The notes under the pieces: generated by a model
The model's input: the letters and a program-made list of their open reading frames with translations, nothing else
Told to the model about the DNA's origin: nothing
Databases searched by the model: none
Assembly (NCBI GenBank): GCA_028095005.1
Contig: CM051460.1
Location: 83,097,676-83,161,675 of the forward strand
Direction of reading: 5' to 3'
Source: Rhynchospora pubera
Taxonomy: Eukaryota > Streptophyta > Magnoliopsida > Poales > Cyperaceae
DNA length: 64,000 bases
Part shown: one piece after another, positions 49,001 through 60,000 of the stretch
How positions within the stretch are numbered: position 1 is the stretch's first letter
Layout: each line of letters begins with the position of its first letter
Position numbers and translations under genes: made by a program

Positions 49001-49725
49001 CTTGAACCTAGGGATAGTGTGAGTCAACTGTAACCCTGCATCAAATTTGATGGGATGATGATCTGAAAAAATCCTAGGAAGACTATAAGAATAAGATTGG
49101 GGAAATTGATTAATCCAATCTTGATTAGTAAAAAACCTATCTAAACAGGCAAATTGAGAAGAAGAACCCCCCTTGCCCAGGTAAATTTTCTGTCTAAAGT
49201 TCTAAAATCAAGGAGATTATGAAAATCGATCCAATGATTAAACCTACTCATACTTCTAGTATCAAAAGATACTCCTCTCTTTTCTCGTCTATTCCTAATT
49301 ACATTAAAGTCCCCCCCAATAATCCACAAAGAACCATTGCGAGACCCAATGTCATCTAGTTCAGCCCAGAAATTGTCTTTAAGAGCATAGTCCACTGGGC
49401 CATACACTGAAGTGAAAAGTAAAGGATATCCTAAAGCTTTATTACGTAACTTGACCGAGAGAGAGAAAACTCTACTATCCCAGCCAACAAAGGAATAAAC
49501 AGAGTTATTAAACCCTACTAAAATACCCCCAGCACTACCTATGGCAGGGATAAAATTCCAAGTAAAATTAAAACCTAAAAAATTGAGAAATCTAGTTTGA
49601 AAACTAGTTTTCTTAGTCTCTTGAATACCTAAAATATCCACTTTTTCATCCTTAATAATATCCTTAAGTTGACCCCTTTTATTAGCATTTCTAATTTCTC
49701 TAGCATTCCAGGTAAGAAAACTCAT
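46043..49725 (-). pseudogene. LINE B ORF2 (endonuclease and reverse transcriptase), several breaks
   Basis: The frame starts at the ATG at 49725 with MSFLTWNAREIRNANKRG and has GDFNVI of the endonuclease. It then breaks near 49140 and continues in other frames with CLDRFF and SDHHPI (about 49060-49140). Reverse transcriptase blocks follow in broken frames: KADKAPGPDGF (about 48360), FRPISLINC (about 48180), LKLDFEKAFDKINW, KKGLRQEDPISPYLF and the YADD motif (about 47660). The C-terminal zinc-binding region has CHLC then H and C (about 46440-46500). At least five frame changes separate 49725 from the final stop at 46043. No RNase H follows. Confidence 0.88.
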
Positions 49726-50598
49726 TAAGAAACTTCAGAATTTACCCCACTATCTATCAATCCTAAGTGAACTAAGCTATTCCACACACCTTTCAGATGT
49801 GAAGGCAACTTAACACAAGAGGAACATTTAATTGAATTTATCAAGGCAATTCTATGTTCATAAGAGTTTCCAAAAGCAATACCAAAGTCATCAAGTAAGC
49901 TAATAATCTCATCAGCAGTCAATTTACTATTATGTATAAAATTGTTAAGAACCATACCTAAGTCAGCAGGAACTTCAGTGACTGGAGCTGCATCCAAATT
50001 CTCAGACTTGACCTTCTTGAGAATGGGACCTGCACCTGAGGCACTACCTTTAGCCAAACCAGCTTCCTTCTTTCTAACAGAAATCTTTGCCTTGGAGATT
50101 TCTCTCTGAATCTGAAGTTGCTTGTACTTAAGCACTTGAGCCTTCAAAGCTAGGTTAAGAGCATCAGCCTCAGCCATTTTGTCCAAAATTGATTTCTTAA
50201 GTCCAGGATCAATAACAGCATTTGCCAAATCAGCCTTAGCAAGATCCATAGAGAAAAAATCAAGCTCCTCCTTTAAAGAGATAGGATCACTCTCAACCCC
50301 ACCATCAATAACTGTGTAATGAGTGGGAGCTTCAAGAGGCTCAATAATTTGAACCTTGGAAGAGGTAGTAGAACTAAAATCAGGTGGAGGTAGAGTAATG
50401 TTACCCCCTCACCTGAAGCACAGATGGAGCCACATTTTGAACAACACCCTTCTATGGAGAAACTATGACAGTTTATGCAGCAAGAGCTAGCACCCTTTTA
50501 GCACAAGAGCCTTGCTCTAACTGTTTACTCTGACTAAGGGCTTTCTTAAATTGCTTCTTCTCCTCAGCACTATCCACCTCAACTCTTTTACCCTTACC
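49725..50598 (-). pseudogene. LINE B ORF1, 5'-truncated
   Basis: The last 174 codons (49725-50249) are open and the stop overlaps the ORF2 ATG. They contain a helical Lys/Glu-rich stretch likely to coil (KAQVLKYKQLQIQREISKAK). Upstream, around 50420-50500, another frame has a Cys-rich knuckle-like run (CCINCH, then CCSKCG and C). The element's 5' end cuts ORF1, so its true start is missing. The role is presumably RNA binding, as for other plant L1 ORF1 proteins. Confidence 0.65.
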
Positions 50599-50615
50599 AA
50601 TTTGAAGAACTTATT

Positions 50616-51690
50616 AACTTATAAAATTGTTTATTGAGGGTTTAAACAATTTTTACGAATAATATAGTCAGATAAGTATACTATTTTATAATTAAACGCA
50701 TAAAATAAGAAACTACCATGCAGAATGGGTAAAAAAAAAAGGACCATGTATAAATGTAACGTTTAGCTTTTTATCCTTCTAGCAAATGATGCATGTGATC
50801 AAATAAACAAAATAAAATAATATTAGACAATTAAAATATGTTGCTCAATCTATTATATTTATATATGTTGCTCAATTTATTTCTTATAGAGAAAACCAAA
50901 ACATATGAGAATTGCTACGGGCTGCCGATTATTTTTTCTTGAAAAACATATATTTTTTTGCTAAATGTCTAAACAGCCCTCAATATCAATTAAAATTTAT
51001 TATCTTATTGCCTTAACTGTACTTTCTACCTCTTCTAGGTACTATAGGCGTGAACAAATAATGGTAGAAACGTATAGGAAAATAAATCGACTGTGAACTG
51101 CTGAGACAATTAGTCTCACGCCGGGCTTCTATTTTGAACAGAAGATTTTGTTATTTTCCAAACTTATTTTTGTCATCATGCCGGGCTGCTGAGTAAGTTT
51201 GAAGAGAAGATTTGGTTGGAAGGCACTTTGATCATTAAAAAATATATATATGTTGCTCTAAGGAAAAACGGGTTGCCCAAAAGCACCTCCCAAAACATAT
51301 TCCACAGATTAAATTCATCAAACCACATAAACAAGTGTTTATCGGCTATATTTAGAAAAAGATATTACTCATGACTGGTACCATTTGGTACCTGCTATGG
51401 TTTCCAGAATCAACATCAATCCCAAGTCGCAATAGGAATAGAAAAAAATGAAGTCTGGTAGTATGGGAAAACTTGTGACTGACAAAAAGAACTCGCTCTA
51501 ATATAGGTGTATACAACAATGTGTACTGAAGCTGGACAATTGAATGGCGGTTTCTCCGGTCAATCAAGATAAGTTGCTTGGGAATTCTCAAACATGCACA
51601 CACATAGCGTGTACTGACAAGCACAAATGATGACTTATCGCATCAATGTGACAGTCAATGCTTCTTATTTTTATATATATATATATAGAG
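50616..51690. other. Intergenic DNA
   Basis: No gene is recognised. AT-rich; a CATGCCGGGCT-like phrase recurs at about 51117-51128 and 51178-51189, and a (TA)n tract ends the stretch. Confidence 0.35.
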
Positions 51691-52514
51691 AGAATGGCTA
51701 TACTAGAATGCATATACAAACACCTCTTGTAGGCTAGTTTTTTGTACTGTTAGATCTCCTCAAAATTCGTGCCAAGATGATAACCAATGGCACAGATAGA
51801 GGCGCTGATCTCTCCTTCACTTCTATTTTTTCCGTCTCCTGGTGTTAATTCTCCGTCTCTCATATGAATTAAGCCTCCGTCCCTCCCCCATCTCTCTCTC
51901 TCTCAACATATCACGTCTCTCTCGACTGAGGATTAGAAACCCTAATCCCAAAAATTGTTGCTCGCACGTAAGTCTCGCCTGTCTCACCTCTCTATTTTGT
52001 AGGTATCTATCTCTCTCTCTCGATTTCCGACAAAATTTTAATTTCCGACAAAATTGTCTCACCTCTCTCTCTTGCAATTCTGTCCGTATGTTTTTTTTGT
52101 TTCCGACAAAATTTTAATAGCCAACCGTAATTGTATTAAAAAATAACAAAAAAAGGTTTGGTTACAAAATACAAAAACCAGAATGTTGTGAAACTGAAAA
52201 AAAAAAATTCGCTCGAATTCCATCCCTTAGAATGTTTTGTTAAGAATTTTGTGTTGGATTCCATCCAACTGAAAACCAGAATGTGCAGTAAAGAATTTTG
52301 TTCCATCCCTTAGAATTTCGTCCCTATTTCAGAAAGATGCAGTAAATAATTATGATAGAGCCAAATATTATTTTGTATCGGACTGAAAATACTTATATTA
52401 TTTTTTGCATTGTATAGAGTGCACTATGGATAATTCTGATGGCATCGACCCTCATGAGCATTTAGATTATAGATGCTGTGCCATCAATGGCACGTTAGCC
52501 ATTCTCTATATATA
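51687..52514. mobile_element. Element with GAGAATGGCTA ends
   Basis: Inverted ends: (TA)n GAGAGAATGGCTA on the left and TAGCCATTCTC(TA)n on the right. A partly matching inner block (ATGGCACAGAT versus ATGGCACAGCAT read inwards) extends the similarity. About 0.8 kb with no coding frame. The flanking (TA)n hides any target duplication. The same (TA)n-CTCT edges surround the hairpin at 55.3 kb. Confidence 0.45.
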
Positions 52515-52559
52515 TATCCGATTTCTATCAAAATTCGTGCAGATCTGCGCGATCACGAG

Positions 52560-53950
52560 TCGCTAGACCGATTAACAATTTGTCCGTTCCGTCTGTTTTT
52601 CTCCGTCTCCTTCCTCTTATCTATACAATTCGCTTCTCTCTCTCTTCTGATTCGAAACAAAAAAAGCACAGACTTAGCCTCTCCAAACCCTAAATCGGAG
52701 AGGGTGAGATCGCCTCTGCACGCCTTCCTCCTCTGATCACTTCCGCCTCCGCACGATCTCTGTATTGGCCTCCTTACGAAAGTCGATCGGAACAGATAGC
52801 CAGCGCCTCCCCAAACCCAAACCCTAGAACAGTGCGAGAGTAGATCGGAGAGCATCAGCGCGGAGAGCATGAGAGCGCGCGCAGTAGTTGCCTCCTCTCT
52901 CTCGACCCGACTTGGACATCCTCTAAATCACTATCTCTTTCTTCTCGTCTCTCCATGTCTACCTCAAATCCCTCCTGAGCAACATTTCGCCAGAGTATCT
53001 TTTGTCCCCAACCGCCCCTCTTGCCTTATCGTCGATTTCTCGAGCACCTTTGCTATCTAGGGTTTCCGCACAAATTTGAAGGTACTTCTCCTCTCCTTTC
53101 GAGCACTCTTTCTTAAAGACCGAGTAATTATCTTGGAACATTGAAAATTGGTTCCTGTAATTTCATGACCATTTCTACTCGTGGTATTTGCGTAAAAGAA
53201 AGGGGGGTTCTCTTTGAAATTTCCTCAAAATTTCATGAAATTTCCTTCCTGGATGATCATATATTCACTTCGAACAGTTTATTTTGGTGCATTAATTTGG
53301 TACTCCTTTGACTTGTTTAGAATTAGATGACCTTTAACTACTATCTGATGGTAAATGTCTATTAATTAATTGTATGTTTTAATACTCCTGAATGAAAATA
53401 TCACAAAATGATTCCTGATTCTTAGATAAATTATGCGTGTTTAAAAAAAAAATGCAAGTTCAAGTTCAATCAAGTTCAAGTGCATTAAAAAGTGCTAAGA
53501 TTAAATCTCTAATTTCCTATTGGTCAGGCATGTGGTCTAGTGTCATAAAAGAACAAGTGATGGCTCTGTTGGAGGAGCATTAGCCTTTCCAATTGGAGAG
53601 GCCCGAGCAGCTGCCATACTCTCTATGTGGAGAAACTAGAAATGAAGGAACAACTGTACAAGATGACCAAGAGACCTCAATTGTGGAGATTCAGCAGTGG
53701 TCATCCTTGCAAAGGGACAATTCATTTGCCTGCACAGATGGAAGAATGGAGTGATATGTCGTCTGACAGGTGGGCCCATGGGAGAAGGAATTCTCTGAGA
53801 ATGATAGAGGGCAACACAATCTCTCCCATTAATGATTGAGTTGCAGTTGAAAATTGCTTTGATAGAGAAGATATGTCTCTCAAAGTTTTATGAAATTTAC
53901 TATTCCTTGAGGGTCTATTTTGTAATATCTTGGAGGTGGAGTTTTAATAG
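52560..53950 (+). other. Transcribed-looking locus: leader with telo-boxes, possible intron, no intact frame
   Basis: A GC-richer, CT-rich stretch (52560-53081) carries AAACCCTA telo-boxes at 52685-52692 and 52819-52826. It ends in a fair donor (GAAG/GTACTT at 53081). A possible second exon follows the acceptor TTGGTCAG at 53527. Its frame with CGETRNEGTTVQDDQETS is open for about 60 codons but has a stop just upstream and no start. This could be a non-coding RNA gene, a dead gene, or gene fragments captured by a transposon. Confidence 0.25.
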
Positions 53951-55280
53951 TTGTTGTGAGATTTTTCTAATAAGGATTTCGGTTGTTGATGGTGTTCAGC
54001 GCTGAAACAGTTTGCTCCGTTTGTACTTTTTATTACTATTTAGTTTGTGTAGAGTCACTGTTATTTTTGTATTTTGAATTTAAGAGATGCTTGTTCAATA
54101 TGTCCAGTTTAAGAGATGCTTGTTATTTGATTGTGTAGAAATAGATAAAAGCTATATGTTGTTTCCACTGTGTTACTTGTTAAGAGATGCTGGTATTTTG
54201 ATAATGTTGGGTCTAAGTTAAGATGCCGCATTTTGTGTTGCTTGTTCAATCAATATCAGTATCAATTTATATTCACTGCTATTTTTTGTTGCTTGTATAT
54301 GATATTTCAACTGTGTTCAGGTGTTGCTTGTACATGGTATTCATTGTGATCAGTGTGTTGCTTGTACATCTCATTAGAAACTAGGGATATCTTTTAGGTA
54401 GTACCTCATGTACGAGTAGGTGGTGGTTTAGCACAAAAAAATATTTCTCAATTCCTTACTCCCAAAGGCCTCAAATAAGTATGCATTGAATGGTTTAGAA
54501 AAAAAGTTTGTAAGGTCAGTGTAAATAAAAAGAAAAGAATAACAAAACTTCATTGACATGGTTTGTTAAATAAACTAACAACTGATGATCTTCAGCTTGT
54601 GTAAATGATGGTTTTTACTCTGAAAACTAAATTCAGAATGTGTCATAATATTGTTATTTAAAAAATGCGATGTATCAGATCAGGTCTTAATAGAATTAGT
54701 TAGCATTGAGAGCATATCTATATATTTGGCATTTGTACTCTGTACTGGATACCAGAGTACGGTGAGTTCGTGTGACATGGAGAGAGACAAAATCTTCGTG
54801 TTAGTGAGAGAGACGGAAGTTTTATTAGCCTTTTAGGCTTCTTGCGAGATAAGAAGAAGAAGAAATGAAGAGGTCGGACTGGTTCGATTGGTTTAGTCGA
54901 TTGAGTTTGATTGGTTGATTTGCTTCCATCGGCAGAGAGAATAGGTGGAAGATCGAGAGGGAGATAGCTGTGGAGGATCAATTTCCTTCGATCAGGAGAG
55001 AATATGGTTTTACTGCGGTTTTCTCCTTTCTCTGTCGCTTCTTATTTCTTTCTAAAAGGTTGGAGAAGAAGGACATTCTGGGGTTTGGGTTTAGGAGGCG
55101 CTAGCTATCTGTTTCGATTTCAAAGAGAGCGAGAGAGAGATGGAACGGAGCGAAAGAGACAAACGGAGAATTAAACTCGATCCAGCGCAAATGATTTGCA
55201 CGATTTTTGAAATAAATCCGACGGTCTGGATTGCGACTCACCAAAGAGACCGTGAGTTGCAACTCACCATAGCAAAATTC

Positions 55281-55282
<2 letters not shown>
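53951..55282. other. Intergenic DNA
   Basis: No gene is supported. TGTTGCTTGTACATG-like phrases recur at 54240-54370. The part 55130-55275 (ATTGCGACTCACC, GAGTTGCAACTCACC) looks like the end of another element reaching the (TA)n tract. Confidence 0.35.

Positions 55283-55316
<34 letters not shown>
55283..55316. repeat. Compound microsatellite (TA)n(GA)n
   Basis: About 20 bases of TA followed by about 14 of GA, directly at the left edge of the long hairpin element. The right edge has the shorter CTC(TA)n. Confidence 0.85.
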
Positions 55317-55320
55317 AAGC

Positions 55321-55709
55321 CTTCAATCAAAGCGCTTTGACCGGAGTTTCAGTTAAACCCCGTCAGATCTCAATTTTGAAAGTTCAAACGACCGATCCGA
55401 ACTGTCAAATATGATCTCCATATTGAAATCTCCTTGCCGACCAAAATTTTCATTTTTTTGAATTTTTTAAGTATTTTTTTCGGATTTTCAAAAACAGCAA
55501 TTTTTGTAGGGTTCAGAACAAATTAGATTAACGATTTTTGAAAATCCGAAAAAAATACTTAAAAAATTCAAAAAAATGAAAATTTTGGTCGGCAAGGAGA
55601 TTTTAATATGGAGATCATATTTGACGGTTCGGATCGGTCGTTTGAACTTTCAAAATTGAGAACCGACGGGGTTTAACTGAGACTCCGGTCAAAGCGCTTT
55701 GATTGAATC
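55321..55709. mobile_element. Long foldback element (family F2), near-perfect 175-bp arms
   Basis: The left arm (55321-55495) and right arm (55535-55709) are reverse complements with only a handful of mismatches (TTCAATCAAAGCGCTTTGAC at the outer edge, CGGATTTTCAAAAA at the inner). They surround a loop of about 39 bases. It has no coding capacity. The element belongs with 44215-44545 and 44905-45120 by shared CATATTGAAATCTC and ACCAAA(A)TTTT(A/C)AT blocks. A transcript would form a long double-stranded RNA. Confidence 0.88.
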
Positions 55710-56108
55710 CATTCTCTATATATATATAAAATCTAGTGTAAGCACAGGTGTAGTGCTGATTGCATTGAATCATCAATTCATCATCCATCTAATCTATGTA
55801 TCTATATCTCGGGTATACAAAATTATCATGTTACAACTCCATAATTTAGATGGATATATATAGTTGTGTATTATAGAGCTGGATGTAAGATTAACAAAGC
55901 TCTTAAGACAAGTACTGGTCACAAAAAGACTCCTATAATAATTATTTATATACAAAAAAATAAAAGAAACTATGCAATATACACACTTTCTTTTTCTTTT
56001 TTTTTTTTTAAAGAATTGAGCCACGCTACCCACGTAATCACGTAGATCTAACAGGTAATGGAGAAAGAAGATTTAATTGCATCCCTAATTGAAAAAAAAA
56101 GAAAACGG

Positions 56109-56177
56109 TTAATTACTGACTTGGTAATTAACCTGTGCATCTATCTATTTAATTTTAATTACCAAGTCAGTAACGGT
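56109..56177. repeat. Inverted repeat around TTACTGACTTGGTAATTAA
   Basis: The left arm TTACTGACTTGGTAATTA and right arm TAATTACCAAGTCAGTAA are perfect complements with a spacer of about 25 bases. TTAACCTGTGCAT follows the left arm and recurs at about 56199, hinting at a duplicated unit. Confidence 0.7.
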
Positions 56178-56805
56178 TAATTCACAAATCAGATCGGATT
56201 AACCTGTGCATTACAAGGTATCTTTTTAATTAGTGAAAAATTAAAGGTTAGCTGTCACGTTCCTGATCTCTGATAAAATCAGAAACATACACTGATCGAT
56301 GAACTGATTCAAACTCAAATAAACCAAACGCTAGGGTTAGTTCAGTCAAAATACAAGAAATTAAGCTAAATAAGGAAGTGAAACTTCAAATTGAATGAGT
56401 AACGACTAAATTGAGATAATATTCGGTTATTGAGCCTAACTAGAATTGAAAGATACATATACATTGATTGAAAAAAAAAATCTGGAATAAAATGATGAAA
56501 TAATAAGATAAAATGTTAAAAGGAATTTTCAGATCTATTTAACGCATAAACCTCAATGCCTTTCTCTCCTCTCTTATTATATAATAAACCTGAAATTACA
56601 TAAGTAAAAACCTCAAATTTACTTCAGTCTTGTTTACAGTGTTAAAAAGCTGTTCGATGGTTCCCTCTTTTTCTTTCAGTTTCTAGCGCCTAACGGATCT
56701 CTTATCTCCTGGGTCCCAGCTGCAGCGCTCTCAATTTTAACATTATTATGTTGTTCTCCGCCTTCTTTTCTTAGTAATTAATCCTCCTCTCATCTATTTT
56801 TTCTC

Positions 56806-56829
56806 TTCTCTCTCTCTCTCTCTCTCTTC
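56806..56829 (+). promoter_or_regulatory. (CT)n tract in the leader of the DUF629 gene
   Basis: CT microsatellite about 175 bases upstream of the ATG at 57001. CT-rich tracts are common just downstream of plant transcription starts. Confidence 0.4.
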
Positions 56830-57000
56830 ATTTTTTCAGCGAATTTAGCAGGAATGCGATTTCATAATCATCTGGCTATCTCAATGTTTGAACCAGTTGG
56901 GATCCTGACATTAGCGGAATCAATTCCCCTTTCCTCGGGACCTGGCCTTAATAATCCTGATTAATCCTCGTTCTTTCGATCCTGTGAAAAAGCTTCCACC

Positions 57001-60000
57001 ATGGCGACTCGACCATCCATGCCGACCTCTTTGGATAGTCCCATTCTGAGGGTCGTCCTTGGACGGATTTGTTATTATAAAAACATATACAGCCGTAGAT
57101 CCCGTACCAACAAATCGAGGAAAACCTCACAGTCACAGAAGCAACAAGATGACTCACTACTTTTATCCAAGCCGATGGTGGAAGCTCTAATTAAGGAGTT
57201 AGAAGAGCTCAAATTAAACCTTACCTCAGCCCTAGCAGAGGAATCGCACCAGACAATGGCGACCTCTGTTTTAACAACCTTGAGAAGACGAATTAAAAAG
57301 TATGAGAAGAAGCACGACCACATTGTTCAAGTGGAGAAATCGGGCGCTAGCAGAGAAACACGAAAGAAGGAGCAGGAGGAGCTTCTACTATCAAAACCAA
57401 TCGTGGCGGCTCTGATGAAGGAGTTAAGAGAGCTCTCATGGCCGCTTGTCTCAGCCCTAACGAACGAGCTGCGCCAAGCACTAGAGGAGGATCTGCCCCA
57501 AATTTGCGGAAAGAAAGACCAGTTTGATGCATTTACCAACACCGACAATCCGATTGACAAGTTTCTGCGTTTGGTGAATTTGGCTATGCTATCGGATGTG
57601 AAGTTCCAGTTCCCATCTGCTATGCTAATGCTGCGTAGATATGACAAGTGGTGCTTGATGTATGACTACATGACTCATACGGAGGTCCAATTGTTGAGTG
57701 AGAATGATCACAAGTTCATCTCATTATTGGAATCTCTTGTGACCTCACAACCTGCACATGAAATTGATTATCTTACCGATACTACTACTTGTGAGTGGCC
57801 TTTCCTTTTTCTTTTCTTTTTTTTTTGTAAGATTGCAGTTTTAGTTAAATCAGTACCATTAAGTTCAACTTTATATAATAGCTTATACATCTGTATTCAT
57901 TTTCAGGCTCATATATGATGTCAGAATCAACTTCAAAGAGAGAAGGTGGAGGATCAAAGGGAGAAGAAAAGAATGAGGTCTGTGCAAAAACCCCATCACC
58001 ATGTCCTTTTGGTCTCTCCTGTTGGGCCATGAAGTCTTGCCCATCAGGAACATCCTCACAGGTAATGGATGAAGCTATAAAATACTGGGATGCTCTTCAC
58101 CACACAGGTATCGATATAATTTTTTTTTTTCTTTGAGGCTGAACTCATATTGATTGATTTTTCAAATTTGCTCCATTGAGTGAACTGGAAAAAAAATGCA
58201 ATTTCATAGCCATACTTATGTTGGTCCACTTAATACTGTAATTTCTCACAATTTGTAATAATTTTATTTAAGGTAGATCCCATCCCATCACATCCATTTT
58301 ATTTGTTATTGGTGCCAGTTCTTATCTGACAGGCCTAAACCTACTTATCTTTTGGGAGAAACCTACATAGATCACTGATTTCATGTTTGTACCTTTGGAA
58401 GCATTTACGAGCCTATTATATTGCATCAGATATCATTCGTTGTCTGTTTATACCACAAAGCCAATACATGATTTTGTGGTATAGGTATCATTCTGTAATT
58501 TACACTTGTTTGTTTACAACCCACAGAAAGACGGGGCTTCTTGGCCGTGTCTGCCTCTGAACTAAATCAGTACTGTGCACTTCTTGGGAGTTCATGGCTG
58601 AGAGATTTCCTATCAGACGCCACACTGTTTTACAAACTTCATGGTTCATGGAAGATTCACATCTGCCCCAAACCTGGTTGCTTTCGTTGGTTCAAAGAGG
58701 ACAAATCCCTCGTCGCTCACTTGAAGAGTGACCACTTCCCAATCTTTCATGGAATTGACATGTGGCGATCCCTCGAAGACATTCCACGAGAGGAAAGGTT
58801 TGTTGATAACCTTCGTAAGATGGTCTGGAAGCCTATTCATCTTCAAAGTGCACTTGATCTGCTCTCCAGAATGTATCTAGATCACACATGTGTCAGTAAA
58901 GCTGGCGTTTTTGATGGCTGTAATCAGTTTTGCTCTATGAAATGGCCGCTATCTAAGGACCCCGTGAGAAGCAAGCTTCTAAAAAAATTGGGGAAGAGCT
59001 TCCAGGGCTTGTTAGACAAAGAAAAGGAGGCTTCTTATTCCCTTCTTTCGAGAGGTTACTTGAGGAAAATGACTGCCCTGGCTTTTGAAAACATACTTAC
59101 CCACCTTGCCCCAAGTGATAGGGTGTTTTTTCTGGGATGTACTCTTGCACACTCGCCTCTTTCCTTCTGTTTCTTAGGGGAGAAAGCTCTCTCCTTGTTT
59201 GTTGGTTTAGTCAGTAAGATGGGCCAATTTGTGATGCAAGTAGCAGTGTGTCCTGGAAATGGGAAATTGAATTCAAACCAAAATAATTTCAACTGGAATA
59301 ATAGTGAAATTGATGTTGTTTCCTTTTCTGTTGACGATGACTGTTTTATTCTTGATCCCGCCAAGACAAAAGATGCATGCCGTGGTCAGAGAAGCATCCC
59401 TTCATGGTTGTGCAATACACCTTGTTGTTGTTCTATCACACAAATCCCTGCTAAAGCCTCTAAGGCCTTTGAGAAAGTGGAGGACAAGCTAATCTCTTTA
59501 ATGCATAGTTTCTTGGCTGTCAAATCTCGCTTTTCTGCACTTACCACTGAAAAAAAAGGAGCATCATTTCGTTATCCCTGGCTTCAAACGGACTTCATAT
59601 CTGCGGTTTGGGATTTCGGGGCCCTTTTTCGTTCCTTATTATTTGTTGTGTTTTTGTTCCTGTTGTCTGACTTCTGGTTTGCAGATGGAGCTATTGGAGT
59701 TGGATCAACTCCAACGAGAGTGTGAGCTGGAGAGCTTGGAGCCACAGATCCGTTATGTCTGCACCCTCGACCTGCGAATGTATATTTTGCCTCTGATGAG
59801 ATCTTTAATGTGGGTAAGTAAATTATGTCTATGCTTTGTGTGTGCATATGTGTTGTGTTTTTAGCCCTGCTTCTTTATGAAGCCACTAAGTCCTTCGTTG
59901 TTGATTACAGATGAGGTTACTCTACAAGGTCTCGACAACTTGTAAGCTTGAGGTGGCAGAATTGGAAGAGCATTTTGCTGAGGTAAGAGGATCCTGAATT

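Larger units (their letters stand above)
45888..50598 (-). mobile_element. LINE B: 5'-truncated L1-type retrotransposon
   Basis: The element is bounded by a perfect 17-bp duplication AATTTGAAGAACTTATT at 45871-45887 and 50599-50615 (the last two T could belong to the tail). On the minus strand it begins inside ORF1 coding sequence, runs through ORF2 and a 3' UTR of about 140 bases, and ends in an A-tail next to the left duplication. The abrupt start within ORF1 is the usual 5' truncation of target-primed reverse transcription. ORF2 has endonuclease and reverse transcriptase but no RNase H, so it belongs to a different L1 lineage from LINE A. Confidence 0.9.
55740..56830. other. Upstream flank of the DUF629 gene
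   Basis: No gene is recognised. It holds the inverted repeat at 56109-56177, an LTR-like start TGTCACGTTCC at about 56252, and ends in a (CT)n leader tract at 56806-56829. Confidence 0.4.

Noticed and set aside
53627..53839. 70-codon frame beginning MEKLEMKEQL
   Set aside because: A parallel frame across the same bases is equally open, there is no upstream coding partner, and neither shows a known domain.
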